A stretch of 64,000 bases of DNA from positions 3,532,232 through 3,596,231 of the forward strand of contig NZ_KK073768.1 in the NCBI RefSeq assembly GCF_000582685.1, written 5' to 3'. Origin of the DNA: [Scytonema hofmanni] UTEX 2349. GTDB taxonomy: Bacteria > Cyanobacteriota > Cyanobacteriia > Cyanobacteriales > Nostocaceae. Of this stretch, positions 26,864 through 36,820 are shown piece by piece. Below the pieces are notes generated by a model. That model saw nothing but the letters and a program-made list of their open reading frames with translations. It did not search any database and was not told the DNA's origin. The position numbers and the translations under genes are program-made. Position 1 is the first letter of the stretch; each line of letters opens with the position of its first letter.

Positions 26864-29800
26864 TTAGCTATTGTGTATTTTATTCTGCCTTCTTCTTTCC
26901 CCTCGGCTTAGCCTTTGTTCAAAAATATTTTCCGGAGATTTCTCAGGAGTTAAGATTTTTGCCATAGAGCCTATATTTGGGCATTCATAAAGTTTCGCAA
27001 TAGAAATGTTTAGATTAAATACCTTATTAAAGCTTGCAATCAGTTGAATACCCATAAGAGAATCACCACCAATTTCAAAGAAATTATCATATATTCCTAT
27101 CTTTTCAATTCCCAGGATTGGTTGCCAGATATCGGCGAGCTTTTGCTCAATTTCATTACGAGGAGCAACATAATCATTACTTAATTCCGGTCGAGGATAT
27201 TTTGACTTGGATAGATTTGCAGTTTCTAAAAAATCTAGAACTTGTGCTTCGTTATAAGAATTATGCTGTTTTAGGGAATGGAATAAGTCAGAAGTAGATA
27301 CTACAACTTGAGGCATTGTACTTCCTAAAATCCGGAGAAATGCATCTACACCTTCATTCGGCAATATACCTTGTTGAAGATTTTCAGTTCGCAATTCTTG
27401 GAGTTGTTGAGGCAATTGTGTATTTACCGCCATGCCAACTTCTTGCCAAGCATCCCAGTTAATACTTGTAGTAAATCTATCTTTTTTTAAAGCATTAGAG
27501 TGAGCAAAAGCATCAAGAAAAGCATTTGCACCACAATAATCTACCTGTGCAAATCCTCCTAAGATTGAATTCATTGATGATGCCAACACAAAGAAATCTA
27601 ACTGAATATCTTTAACAATTGCATCAATAACTAGTGTTCCCTTGACTTTAGGAGCAAGAATACTTTCTGCTTCTTGTTGAGTTTTTCGCTGAATCACACC
27701 ACCTCCAGGAACTCCCGCAGCATGGATGACACCATTTAATTGACCAAACTGCTGTTGAGCCTGAAAAACAGCACTTCGCATTTGTTCTATGTTGCTGACA
27801 TCAGCACTCACCACTAAAACTTCTGCACCCAACTGTTCGAGTTCTTCAACTTTGCGAATCTTGCAGCTAGTACTATCAGCCTCATCATGAGTAGCAAGCC
27901 ATTTTTCCCACTCATCTTTTTTTGGTAAAGCAGAACGTCCTACTAACAGTAGTTTTGCTTGTACAGTTCGAGCCAAGTATTCTGCCAAAACAAGTCCAAT
28001 ACCTCCGAGTCCACCTGTAATTAAATAAACTCCCTTTTCTCGTAATTGAGGCTTTTCGATTTTAGCTTGCTCAAGACGCACAGGCTCAAAACTTTGCACC
28101 CAACGATTTAAACCTCGATAAGCAATTAATTTTTGGGAATCATCAACAGTCAGTTCCGCTAATATTTTTTCTAAAAGTTTTTCTTCTTGCCAACTGTTAT
28201 TGGGGGGAAGGATAACATCAATGCTACGACAATTAATATTTGAATATTCTTGAGAAATAACTTTAACTGTTCCGAGTAAAGTTGCTTTCTCTGGAGAAAG
28301 TACTTCCGTTCCTGTTACTGACTGGAGGTTGTTAGAAATAACTGTGATGTGAAAATTATCAGTATTTTCTTGTCTTCCCAAAGCTTGGGCAAGATATAGT
28401 AAACTATAAAATCCTCTTATTTGAGCTTGTTCAACTTGTTCAATTTCTAATTCTTGTTCACTACTAGGTGTAACACTCAACAGATGAACTATCGTTTTGG
28501 GTAACTGATTTTGGCTGATAATTTCCTGGATAAGGATATTATAATCATGATAATTTTGAGGATTAATCGTATATTCAGACTTACCTAATCTCGTAAATTT
28601 CTCACCGAGTTTTATGGTAATAACATTCTGGTTGTGTTTTTCTAGTTCTTTGACCAATTTGATACCCAAGCCACAGTCATCAAGAAATACCAAAGCGCTA
28701 GATTTTGGTGTTACTAATTCTTGAGATTTTAGTTGTACTGGGGGTAAAGAAGGCTTCCAAAAAGGAATATAAAACCAGTCGGCTATATCAGATTTTTTCG
28801 CCAGTGATACTGGTGTCCGCTCGCTATCTTGTCCTTGCTTTTGAGGATCAATCCAGTACCTTTGTCTTTCAAAAGGATAGGTAGGCAAAGGCAAACGATG
28901 ACGCTGCTCGTGAGTATAAAATCCTAACCAATCTATTTCTACACCAGCCAGCCACAACCTACCTAATGTCTGTAATAAAAAGCTAACATCGGATTGTTGC
29001 TCTTTAACATGGCGCAAGGAAGTTAATACTTGTTGTTTGCTATTTTTATCTAAATGCTGTGTTGTTAATGTGCTTAATGTCCGTCCTGGTCCGACTTCTA
29101 GAAAAACCCCTTCAAACTGCTTTAACAGTTGTGATATTCCATCTGAAAATCTCACAGTTTGTCGTAAATGTTGACTCCAGTAGTTGGGATTTGTGGCTTG
29201 TTCTTCTGTAATCCAAGTACCAGTTACATTAGAAATAAAGCGTATGTGTGGTGGGTTCAGTTTGACTTTTTTGATGGTCTGAATAAATGCTTCTAGTATT
29301 GGTTCCATCATTACAGAATGGAAGGCATGGGATGTATGCAACAGTTGACATTCAACTTGTTGAGAGGATAATTGATTTTTTAGTGTAGCAACTGCCTCGT
29401 CTGTTCCAGATACTACACATGAAGATGGGCTGTTAACAACTGCGATTTCTAGAGAGTTTTTATACAAGGTCTGTGCAGAGAGTAGCGATCGCACATCTTT
29501 TTCTGCAAGCCTAATTGCCAGCATACTTCCTCTGGGTACTTGTTGCATTAACTCTCCCCTTTTTGCCACAATCAATAGGGCATCTTCTAGGGAAAATACA
29601 CCTGCGATCGCCCCTGCAACATATTCCCCGATACTGTGACCAATCATCGCCTCTGGACGCACACCCCATGACATTAATAACTGAGCTAGGGCGTACTCTG
29701 TAACAAATAATCCGCTTTGGGTGAGGGCTGTTTGTTCTAGTTGCTTTGCAGCAGTTTCGGTATTTTGTTCACTGGGGTAAAGTAGGGAGCGGATATCAAG

Positions 29801-31537
29801 ACCGAGGTGAGGTTGCAAAATCAGAGCGCAACTATCTACGTGTTTAGCAAATGTCGGTTCGACTTTGTACAGTTCCCGACCCATGTTTGCATATTGTGAC
29901 CCTTGTCCCGAAAACATGAAGATGACTGGACAATGACCTGGCTTGTGGTAATGACTAAAAATACATTGTGGATCTTGGCTGTTAAACAATTTCACCGCAT
30001 CATCTAGATCGTGGCAAATCATGATGCGGCGATAGTCAAAAGCTTGACGACCTACTTGTAGAGTGTAAGAGACATCTGGTAGGGAAATATCGGGGTTTTG
30101 ATCTAAATAATCACGCAGTTGCACTGTTGCAGTGTCTAAAGCCGTGCTGGTTTTGGCTGATAACAATAATAATTGCCAAGGACGTGAGGGACTCGAAGCC
30201 TCAATCACTGGCGCTTCTTCCAAAATAACATGGGCATTAGTCCCACCGATGCCAAAAGAACTTACACCTGCTCGGCGTGGTGTACCGTTGGTTTTCCACT
30301 CTGATAAATTGGTGTTGACGTAGAAGGGACTATTAGCGAAATCTATTTGTGGATTTGGTTCCTGAAAGTGCAAACTTGGAGGTATTTGTTTATGTTTTAA
30401 TGCTTGTATAGTTTTAATTAATCCTGCCACACCCGCTGCTGTATTTAGATGCCCAATATTAGTTTTTACTGAACCAATAGCACAAAAGCCTTTTTTATTT
30501 GTGCTAGCACGAAAAGCTTGTGTAAGAGCCTTAATTTCAATCGGGTCTCCTAAAATGGTTCCTGTTCCGTGCGTTTCTACATAAGTAACAGTCTCAGGTT
30601 CAACTCCAGCTAGGGCAAGCGCTTCTAAAATTACCTGCCTTTGACCATCAACACTAGGAGCTGTATATCCAACCTTTAAAGAACCATCGTTATTAACAGC
30701 AGAACCCTTGATTACTGCATGAATAAAGTCACCATCAGCAATAGCATCCTCTAATCTTTTCAAAACTACTACACCTAAACCATTGCCACCATTAGTTCCT
30801 TTTGCTTGAGCTTCAAAAGCTCGACAATGACCATCAGGAGAAAGAATTCCTCCTTGTTGATAGTGGTAGCCAGTTTTTTGTGGCACTGCAATAGAAACAC
30901 CACCAGCTAAAGCAATATCGCTTTCGCCATTCATTAAACTTTGGCAGGCTAAATGGACAGTCACTAATGATGTGGAGCAGGCAGTCTGTACATTAATACT
31001 TGGTCCTTTGAGATTTAACTTGTAAGAAACTTGCGTAGGCAGGAAATCTTTATCATTTCCAATCAAAGTTTGAAAGCTGTCTACTGATTCCATCAACTCA
31101 CGGTTCGGATATAAGTTTGAAAGCAGATAGTAACTTGCTGCTACACCAGCGAAAAGACCAATTTGACCATTATAAGTTTCAGAGTTGTAACCAGCATTTT
31201 CTAGAGCTGACCAAACACATTCCATAAAAAGGCGGTGCTGTGGGTCTGTAATTTCAGCTTCTCTAGGAGAAAAACCAAAAAAGGAAGCATCGAATAATTC
31301 TATATCTTCTAAGACACCGCTTGCTTTCACATAATTCGGATCATTCAGCATCGCTGAATCTACCCCAGCAGATATTAATTCCTCGTCTGTGAAAAAAGAA
31401 ATTGACTCTACACCATCCCGCAGGTTTTGCCAAAAGCTATCAACTTTATTTGCTCCAGGAAAACGACCTGCCATACCAATAATAGCGATTTCGTCTTTAT
31501 CATTTAAACTATGAATAAAATTATTTGCTATATCCAT
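26864..31537 (-). CDS. Type I PKS: KS-AT(malonyl)-KR-ACP
   Basis: A 1557-residue module. KS at about 14-440 (QTACSTSL, ETHGTGT, NIGHLN). AT at about 535-850 with GHSIGEY and HAFH, so malonyl-CoA is predicted. KR at about 1125-1350 looks functional: GGLGGIG, Lys in PKVKGT, Ser in ASSMNS and Tyr-x3-Asn in DYCGANA, giving a beta-hydroxyl. No LDD motif is seen in the KR. ACP near 1450-1520 (GGDSLMG). No DH, ER or methyltransferase. The C terminus is short and basic. It extends the Gly-loaded chain and passes it to the KR-dead PKS, 33 bp downstream. Confidence 0.93.
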   Translation of the reverse strand: MDIANNFIHSLNDKDEIAIIGMAGRFPGANKVDSFWQNLRDGVESISFFTDEELISAGVDSAMLNDPNYVKASGVLEDIELFDASFFGFSPREAEITDPQHRLFMECVWSALENAGYNSETYNGQIGLFAGVAASYYLLSNLYPNRELMESVDSFQTLIGNDKDFLPTQVSYKLNLKGPSINVQTACSTSLVTVHLACQSLMNGESDIALAGGVSIAVPQKTGYHYQQGGILSPDGHCRAFEAQAKGTNGGNGLGVVVLKRLEDAIADGDFIHAVIKGSAVNNDGSLKVGYTAPSVDGQRQVILEALALAGVEPETVTYVETHGTGTILGDPIEIKALTQAFRASTNKKGFCAIGSVKTNIGHLNTAAGVAGLIKTIQALKHKQIPPSLHFQEPNPQIDFANSPFYVNTNLSEWKTNGTPRRAGVSSFGIGGTNAHVILEEAPVIEASSPSRPWQLLLLSAKTSTALDTATVQLRDYLDQNPDISLPDVSYTLQVGRQAFDYRRIMICHDLDDAVKLFNSQDPQCIFSHYHKPGHCPVIFMFSGQGSQYANMGRELYKVEPTFAKHVDSCALILQPHLGLDIRSLLYPSEQNTETAAKQLEQTALTQSGLFVTEYALAQLLMSWGVRPEAMIGHSIGEYVAGAIAGVFSLEDALLIVAKRGELMQQVPRGSMLAIRLAEKDVRSLLSAQTLYKNSLEIAVVNSPSSCVVSGTDEAVATLKNQLSSQQVECQLLHTSHAFHSVMMEPILEAFIQTIKKVKLNPPHIRFISNVTGTWITEEQATNPNYWSQHLRQTVRFSDGISQLLKQFEGVFLEVGPGRTLSTLTTQHLDKNSKQQVLTSLRHVKEQQSDVSFLLQTLGRLWLAGVEIDWLGFYTHEQRHRLPLPTYPFERQRYWIDPQKQGQDSERTPVSLAKKSDIADWFYIPFWKPSLPPVQLKSQELVTPKSSALVFLDDCGLGIKLVKELEKHNQNVITIKLGEKFTRLGKSEYTINPQNYHDYNILIQEIISQNQLPKTIVHLLSVTPSSEQELEIEQVEQAQIRGFYSLLYLAQALGRQENTDNFHITVISNNLQSVTGTEVLSPEKATLLGTVKVISQEYSNINCRSIDVILPPNNSWQEEKLLEKILAELTVDDSQKLIAYRGLNRWVQSFEPVRLEQAKIEKPQLREKGVYLITGGLGGIGLVLAEYLARTVQAKLLLVGRSALPKKDEWEKWLATHDEADSTSCKIRKVEELEQLGAEVLVVSADVSNIEQMRSAVFQAQQQFGQLNGVIHAAGVPGGGVIQRKTQQEAESILAPKVKGTLVIDAIVKDIQLDFFVLASSMNSILGGFAQVDYCGANAFLDAFAHSNALKKDRFTTSINWDAWQEVGMAVNTQLPQQLQELRTENLQQGILPNEGVDAFLRILGSTMPQVVVSTSDLFHSLKQHNSYNEAQVLDFLETANLSKSKYPRPELSNDYVAPRNEIEQKLADIWQPILGIEKIGIYDNFFEIGGDSLMGIQLIASFNKVFNLNISIAKLYECPNIGSMAKILTPEKSPENIFEQRLSRGERRRQNKIHNS

Positions 31538-31596
31538 AAGTCAAACCCTGATGATCAATATTTTTGTCTAAGTTCAAAGCACTCAAGAAGACTTAC

Positions 31597-33258
31597 TTAA
31601 TTATTCAGTTTTGAGAAATGTGAAATGGAAATTTCCGAAGCAATCTGAATCTGGTCATTTAAAACTGCCTCAATATCTTCTTCAGTAGTTAATGGATTGG
31701 CAATGACTGCACGCATGGCAATTACAGGAAATTCTTTATCCAAGCTGATAGTTGTTTTTGTCGTTCGTGAAATAAAAGTGCGACCAATCTGACGCTGCAT
31801 CTTTTGTAAATATTCATTAAAATTATTGATAATTTGATTATCTGTTTCTGTTAAGTGTTTTTTCGCAATCACATCTCTAAAATGTTCTGGAACATAGCGA
31901 TAAATTAATAGATTAGTATCAGGTTCTGCCAACAATTCAAATTCGGGCATCACCGAAATTCGAGCAGCCATGTATTGAGTTTTCCGAATTCCTTCATCAA
32001 TCAAAAACTCATATCCCTTAAGCCCAATCAGCTTTAGAGCAGCGTGTAAAAATAAAGCCATGCCAGGTCGAGAACCTTCTAAAGAACGTTTACCTAAATC
32101 AAACGATCCCTTACGCATAGTATAGCTAGCATGTTTTTCGATTGAAGAAGCTAGATAAGGGTCGCGGAAAAATACCATACCAATACCCATTGGTAAATAC
32201 AATTGTTTATGTCCATCAATGGTCACTGAATCAGCTTTTTCAATACCAGCAAGCTTTTGTTGATGTTTTCGAGAAAAGATAATTGGACCCCCCCAAGCTG
32301 CATCTACATGAAAATGTACATTATTTTCTTGGGCTATCTCCGCAATATCTTCTAGCGGATCGACACTACCAGAATCTGTAGTTCCAGCAATACCAACAAT
32401 AGCTATAATATGTAAGTTTTTTTGGCGACAATCTGCAACGGCTTGGCGTAATGCTCGGATATTGACTCGATTATTAGAATCAACAGCCACTCTAATCAAA
32501 TTTTGCGTACTAATGCCCATTAAATCCGCAGCTTTATCAAAAGAGAAATGCATCAATTCAGAGCCAATTACAACTGCTCCTTTGTAGCCGTAAAAATTTA
32601 GGGCTGCACTTAAACCTTCTTTTTCTATGCCTAAAAACTCATTTTTTGCTCCTAAAGATTTATTTCGCGCACACCAAAGGGCTGTGATATTGGCTGTTGT
32701 ACCACCAGAAACCAAAATTCCTAATGTACTCTGATTATTTTGAATATGCTCGGTGTAGAAATTATCAGAGAAATTATAAATTTGCCGATGCATCATTGCT
32801 AAAGCTTCACGTTCGCAGAAGCTCAAGGCTTTAGCAGTCTCTATTTTGACAGCATTTTGATTCATTGCTGTCATCAGTTTGGCTAAAGGGCGTACAAAAG
32901 AAGGAAGTGCCGAGGTCATGTGACCGATAAATTGTGGCGAAGATGTGTGTATTGAATGAGCAACAACATTTTCATTTAATGATTGAAAATAGCTTTCAAA
33001 ATCAGTAGGTATTGTCGGAATTTTGCTATCACCAAAATTCCTGATTATCAATTCAATATCAATGTTAGTATTTGCATTTTTTGTACTTAAAAATTCCTGC
33101 GAAAAATCATTAACTATTTCATCTATCTGTGTTTCATTCCATTTACCTGGACTATGTGCAAACATTTGTGTTACATACTCACCAATTTCAGAATTTAGTA
33201 TTTGCTCAGGTTGAGAAAAGTTACTTTTGAATAAAATTTCTTTTTCACTTAATGTCAT
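31597..33258 (-). CDS. PLP-dependent decarboxylase, PanP-like (aspartate 1-decarboxylase)
   Basis: A 553-residue group II amino-acid decarboxylase. PLP-binding Lys351 lies in DGHK, with HVDAAW (317-322) and GGTTAN (185-190) shaping the cofactor pocket. Length and overall pattern resemble PanP, the PLP-type aspartate decarboxylase that makes beta-alanine in some gamma-proteobacteria; glutamate decarboxylase-like proteins are related. A strong AAGGAG site precedes the ATG. The gene lies inside the assembly-line operon, 245 bp after the Gly NRPS. Because the last NRPS module carries a beta-alanine code, its product is inferred to be beta-alanine. Diaminobutyrate or glutamate decarboxylation cannot be excluded. 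Confidence 0.85.
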   Translation of the reverse strand: MTLSEKEILFKSNFSQPEQILNSEIGEYVTQMFAHSPGKWNETQIDEIVNDFSQEFLSTKNANTNIDIELIIRNFGDSKIPTIPTDFESYFQSLNENVVAHSIHTSSPQFIGHMTSALPSFVRPLAKLMTAMNQNAVKIETAKALSFCEREALAMMHRQIYNFSDNFYTEHIQNNQSTLGILVSGGTTANITALWCARNKSLGAKNEFLGIEKEGLSAALNFYGYKGAVVIGSELMHFSFDKAADLMGISTQNLIRVAVDSNNRVNIRALRQAVADCRQKNLHIIAIVGIAGTTDSGSVDPLEDIAEIAQENNVHFHVDAAWGGPIIFSRKHQQKLAGIEKADSVTIDGHKQLYLPMGIGMVFFRDPYLASSIEKHASYTMRKGSFDLGKRSLEGSRPGMALFLHAALKLIGLKGYEFLIDEGIRKTQYMAARISVMPEFELLAEPDTNLLIYRYVPEHFRDVIAKKHLTETDNQIINNFNEYLQKMQRQIGRTFISRTTKTTISLDKEFPVIAMRAVIANPLTTEEDIEAVLNDQIQIASEISISHFSKLNN

Positions 33259-33503
33259 TTTGTCTCCTTAAAGAGGTATTTTTTATCTGGCATTGTTAAT
33301 ACTCTTAGTAACTAAAATCTCCAGTGAAATTAATCACATTTTATCGAAACAGAATAAAGGCGTCAGTCGCCAGAATTTAGAATGAATTTTGAACGAAAAA
33401 GCGGATAGCGAGTATTTTCGAGTCGCATCTGAATCAAAGGGTTTAAGACCAACTCACGTGAAGTTTCTAGATTTTATTCACCTGATTGAGGCGAAATTAT
33501 CCT

Positions 33504-36500
33504 TTACTTGGTCGCTGCTCGGTGTTCTTTTCTGGCTTGTTTTCGACGTTGTACTGAAGCTGTTCTATTTTCAGAGTGCTTGATAAAAGATGTTTCTTCT
33601 GTTGATTCCTGACTAAGATATCTAGCTAGGTGGTTTACGGTTGGATATTGAAACATTTCAACTAATGGGAAATCCCTCTCAAATCTTTTTTGCAATTTAC
33701 TATGAACCTGAACTAAAAGCAGTGAATGACCACCCAGTTCAAAGAAATTATCATGGATTCCTATGTTCTCAACATTAAGTACTTCTTGCCAAATATTAGC
33801 AATAGTTTTTTCTACCTCAGTTTGGGGTGGCTGATACACTACTTCCAATTCTGGACGTACTGTATCAGGTGCTGGTAAAGCTTTGCGATCGACCTTACCA
33901 TTAGGTGTTAGTGGTAGTGCCTCTAATGTGACAAAACCTGATGGCAGCATGTAGTTTGGTAACTTCGGTTCTAAAAAGCCCCGCAGTTCAGTAATAGTCA
34001 ATGTTTGATCTGTGTGTGGGACTACATAAGCTACTAAACTTTGGGTGTCTGCTGCTACAACTACAGTTTCACGTACTGATGAGTGTTGGCTAATGAGTGC
34101 TTCAATTTCTCCGAGTTCAATACGGAAGCCGCGAATCTTCACTTGGTGGTCAATCCGACCAATATACTCAATCTCTCCATTGGCTAAATAGCGTGCTAAA
34201 TCGCCTGTTTTGTACAAACGTTCGGAATTTGAGGATTGGTCTTCTTGCCCTCCCCTGCTCCCCTGCTCCCCTGCTCCCCTGCCTCTTTTGAAGGGGTTGG
34301 GGATAAATTTCTCTTCGGTCAGTTCGGGACGGTTTAAATAGCCTCGTGCCAATCCTTTGCCACCTATATGCAATTCGCCTACTACACCTACAGGAACTAC
34401 CCGACTGTATTGGTCTAAAATGTAAAATTGCGTGTTAGCGATCGCCTGACCAATGGGTACAACTTTGCTATCAGTTTTTATCTGAGATACTGCTGACCAA
34501 ATGGTGGTTTCGGTGGGGCCATACATATTCCATAGTGAGTGACATCGTTGCCGTAATTGATGGGCTATGTGTGCAGGTAAGGCTTCGCCACCACAGAGGA
34601 TTTTTAATTGCTCGTTACCACTCCAGCCTGTAACTAGAAGTAACTGCCATGTCGCTGGTGTGGCTTGCATGACTGTAGCTTTTGAATCAGCCAGTGCTGC
34701 TGATAACTGCATTCCGTCTGAGGCCACTTCCCGACTGACAATTACTAACCGACCACCTACTATGATTGGCAGGAAGAGTTCTAATGCGGCAATATCGAAT
34801 GAATAGGTAGTGACTGCTAGTAAAGTGTCTTCCTCGCTTAACCCTGGCTTTTGCTTCATCGCAAACAAGAAATTGCTCAAAGCGCTGTGGGGTATTTGCA
34901 CGCCTTTTGGTTTGCCTGTGGAACCGGAGGTATAGATGATGTAAGCTAGGTTTTCAGGAGTTAGCTCAGAGAATAAATTTTCTTGGCTTTGTTGGGCGAT
35001 CGCTAAAGCCGTTTTGTAGCCATTGGCTTGCCAATCAGTATCCAAGCAAATGACTTGAGCTTTGTGTTGAGGCATTGCTGACAAGAGCGAGGCTTGAGTC
35101 AGCAATAATGGCACTTGAGCGTCTTCTAGGATGAAAGCTAATCGTTCTTTGGGATATGCTGGATCTAGTGGGATGTATGCACCACCAGCTTTGAGGATGG
35201 CTAAGAGTCCGATGAGCATCGAAAGCGATCGCTCTACACAAATCCCCACTAATACTTCTGATTTTACTCCTAGCGATCGCAAGTAATGCGCCAATTGGTT
35301 AGCTTTCGTGTTGAGTTGGCGATAAGTTAACTGCTCATCTTTAAACACCACTGCTACTGCATCAGGTGTGCGTTCTACTTGCGCTTCAAATAATTGATGA
35401 ATGCATTGTTCTTGAGGATACTCAATTTCTGTATTATTCCACTCTAGCAGCAATTGAGATTTTTCTTGTGCAGTCAGTAACGACAAATCTCGAAGTTGTT
35501 GTTCGGGATTGGCAACTATACTTTCTAACAAAGTCTTTAAATGCCCTAATATTCGATTAATCGTCGCACTATCAAAACGACGGGTATCATACCCAATCGA
35601 CAGTAATAAATCTGAACCCGGATATACCTGTAGGGTAAGAGGATAATTCGTCTTTTCAAATATCCGAGTTTCACCTATTACCATGCTTTGAGCTAGCTTT
35701 TCTCCAGTATCATCTACTAAATAGTTATTAAAAACTAGAAGACTTTCAAATAGTGGCAAACCGCGAGGAATTTGACTCCATTGTTGAATTTGTAAGAGTG
35801 GACTATACTCGTACTGACGCATTTCCACTTCTTGAATTTGCAGCTTTTTCAACCAAGGTATAAGCAAATCATCAGCAGGAATTTGTACCCGTAGCGGCAA
35901 TGTGTTGGCGAAAAGTCCCATCATGGATTCTGCTTCTGCCAATTCAGTCGGTCTGCCTGAAGATGTGGCACCAAAAACTATATCTGACTCATTACTATAC
36001 CGGCTTAAAAGTATAGCCCAAGCTCCTTTGAGTAGGATGTTTAGGGTAAGGTGATACTTTCGTGTCAGGGAATTTAAGGCATCTGTCGTTGTTACCGAAA
36101 GTCGGGTTTGTTGACAATCATGATCTTCGTCTTCGCTAGAGAAAGTATCGGCAGCTTTGTCCATCATTAGTGATGTCGGTACCGTAAATCCTTCAAGCAT
36201 CTTGCGCCAGTACATTTCAGCCTTTGATATATCTTGCTGCTGTAGCCAAGAAATGTATTCTTTAAAGGGGCGAGGACTTTCTAGATGTAAATCTTGACCT
36301 TTGCAAAAGGCATTATAGAATTCATAAAATTCTTTCCATAGCCATGTTAAAGACCACCCTTCCATCAATATATGGTGATAGCTGAAGACAAATTGATAAG
36401 CGTTATCAGCCACCTGAATTAATGCCAAACGCATCAGTGGAACTTGGGAAAGTGTAAAGCATCGTTTGCGATCTGCTGCTAAAAAAACTTCTAACTGCTT

Positions 36501-36803
36501 TTCTTGTTCCGGCAAAGAAAGTTCGCGCCAGTCTTGAAAATCCCAAGGCAAATCTACTTGTCGATACACCACTTGATATGGCTTATCAAGATTTTCCCAA
36601 TAGAAGGAGGTACGCAAAATTGGATGCCGATCTAAAACTCGCTGCCATGCTTTGTGGAAAGCTGGAACATCAACTTGAGTTTGCAAAGCGTAGCAAAACT
36701 GCTCAAAGTACATCCCCGAATTAGGTGTAACCAGCGTGTGAAAAAGCATACCCTGCTGTAAGGGTGAAAGTTCATATATATCTTCAATATTCTTTTGGTT
36801 CAT
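33504..36803 (-). CDS. NRPS module: C-A(glycine)-PCP
   Basis: A 1099-residue module. C at about 5-440 begins SPLQQGMLFH, a form typical of DCL or dual C/E domains that accept an epimerised donor, which fits the E-type domain ending the preceding protein. Its active-site motif is HHILMEG, with Glu instead of Asp. The A-domain pocket reads D-I-L-Q-L-G-M-I-W-K, one step from the glycine code DILQLGLIWK. PCP near 985-1050 (GGHSLLL). The A domain contains a low-complexity insert of about 17 residues before LYKTGD, encoded by an 8-bp tandem repeat. The C terminus is a basic tail. It starts 18 bp after the PKS-E gene. Confidence 0.92.
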   Translation of the reverse strand: MNQKNIEDIYELSPLQQGMLFHTLVTPNSGMYFEQFCYALQTQVDVPAFHKAWQRVLDRHPILRTSFYWENLDKPYQVVYRQVDLPWDFQDWRELSLPEQEKQLEVFLAADRKRCFTLSQVPLMRLALIQVADNAYQFVFSYHHILMEGWSLTWLWKEFYEFYNAFCKGQDLHLESPRPFKEYISWLQQQDISKAEMYWRKMLEGFTVPTSLMMDKAADTFSSEDEDHDCQQTRLSVTTTDALNSLTRKYHLTLNILLKGAWAILLSRYSNESDIVFGATSSGRPTELAEAESMMGLFANTLPLRVQIPADDLLIPWLKKLQIQEVEMRQYEYSPLLQIQQWSQIPRGLPLFESLLVFNNYLVDDTGEKLAQSMVIGETRIFEKTNYPLTLQVYPGSDLLLSIGYDTRRFDSATINRILGHLKTLLESIVANPEQQLRDLSLLTAQEKSQLLLEWNNTEIEYPQEQCIHQLFEAQVERTPDAVAVVFKDEQLTYRQLNTKANQLAHYLRSLGVKSEVLVGICVERSLSMLIGLLAILKAGGAYIPLDPAYPKERLAFILEDAQVPLLLTQASLLSAMPQHKAQVICLDTDWQANGYKTALAIAQQSQENLFSELTPENLAYIIYTSGSTGKPKGVQIPHSALSNFLFAMKQKPGLSEEDTLLAVTTYSFDIAALELFLPIIVGGRLVIVSREVASDGMQLSAALADSKATVMQATPATWQLLLVTGWSGNEQLKILCGGEALPAHIAHQLRQRCHSLWNMYGPTETTIWSAVSQIKTDSKVVPIGQAIANTQFYILDQYSRVVPVGVVGELHIGGKGLARGYLNRPELTEEKFIPNPFKRGRGAGEQGSRGGQEDQSSNSERLYKTGDLARYLANGEIEYIGRIDHQVKIRGFRIELGEIEALISQHSSVRETVVVAADTQSLVAYVVPHTDQTLTITELRGFLEPKLPNYMLPSGFVTLEALPLTPNGKVDRKALPAPDTVRPELEVVYQPPQTEVEKTIANIWQEVLNVENIGIHDNFFELGGHSLLLVQVHSKLQKRFERDFPLVEMFQYPTVNHLARYLSQESTEETSFIKHSENRTASVQRRKQARKEHRAATK
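34251..34282. repeat. 8-bp tandem repeat within an NRPS adenylation domain
   Basis: Four exact copies of TCCCCTGC. On the coding strand they encode part of a GRGAGEQGSRGGQED insert between motifs A7 and A8. The Ser-activating paralogue has only a few residues here. Confidence 0.85.
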
Positions 36804-36820
36804 GGAAAATTCCTCCTATA

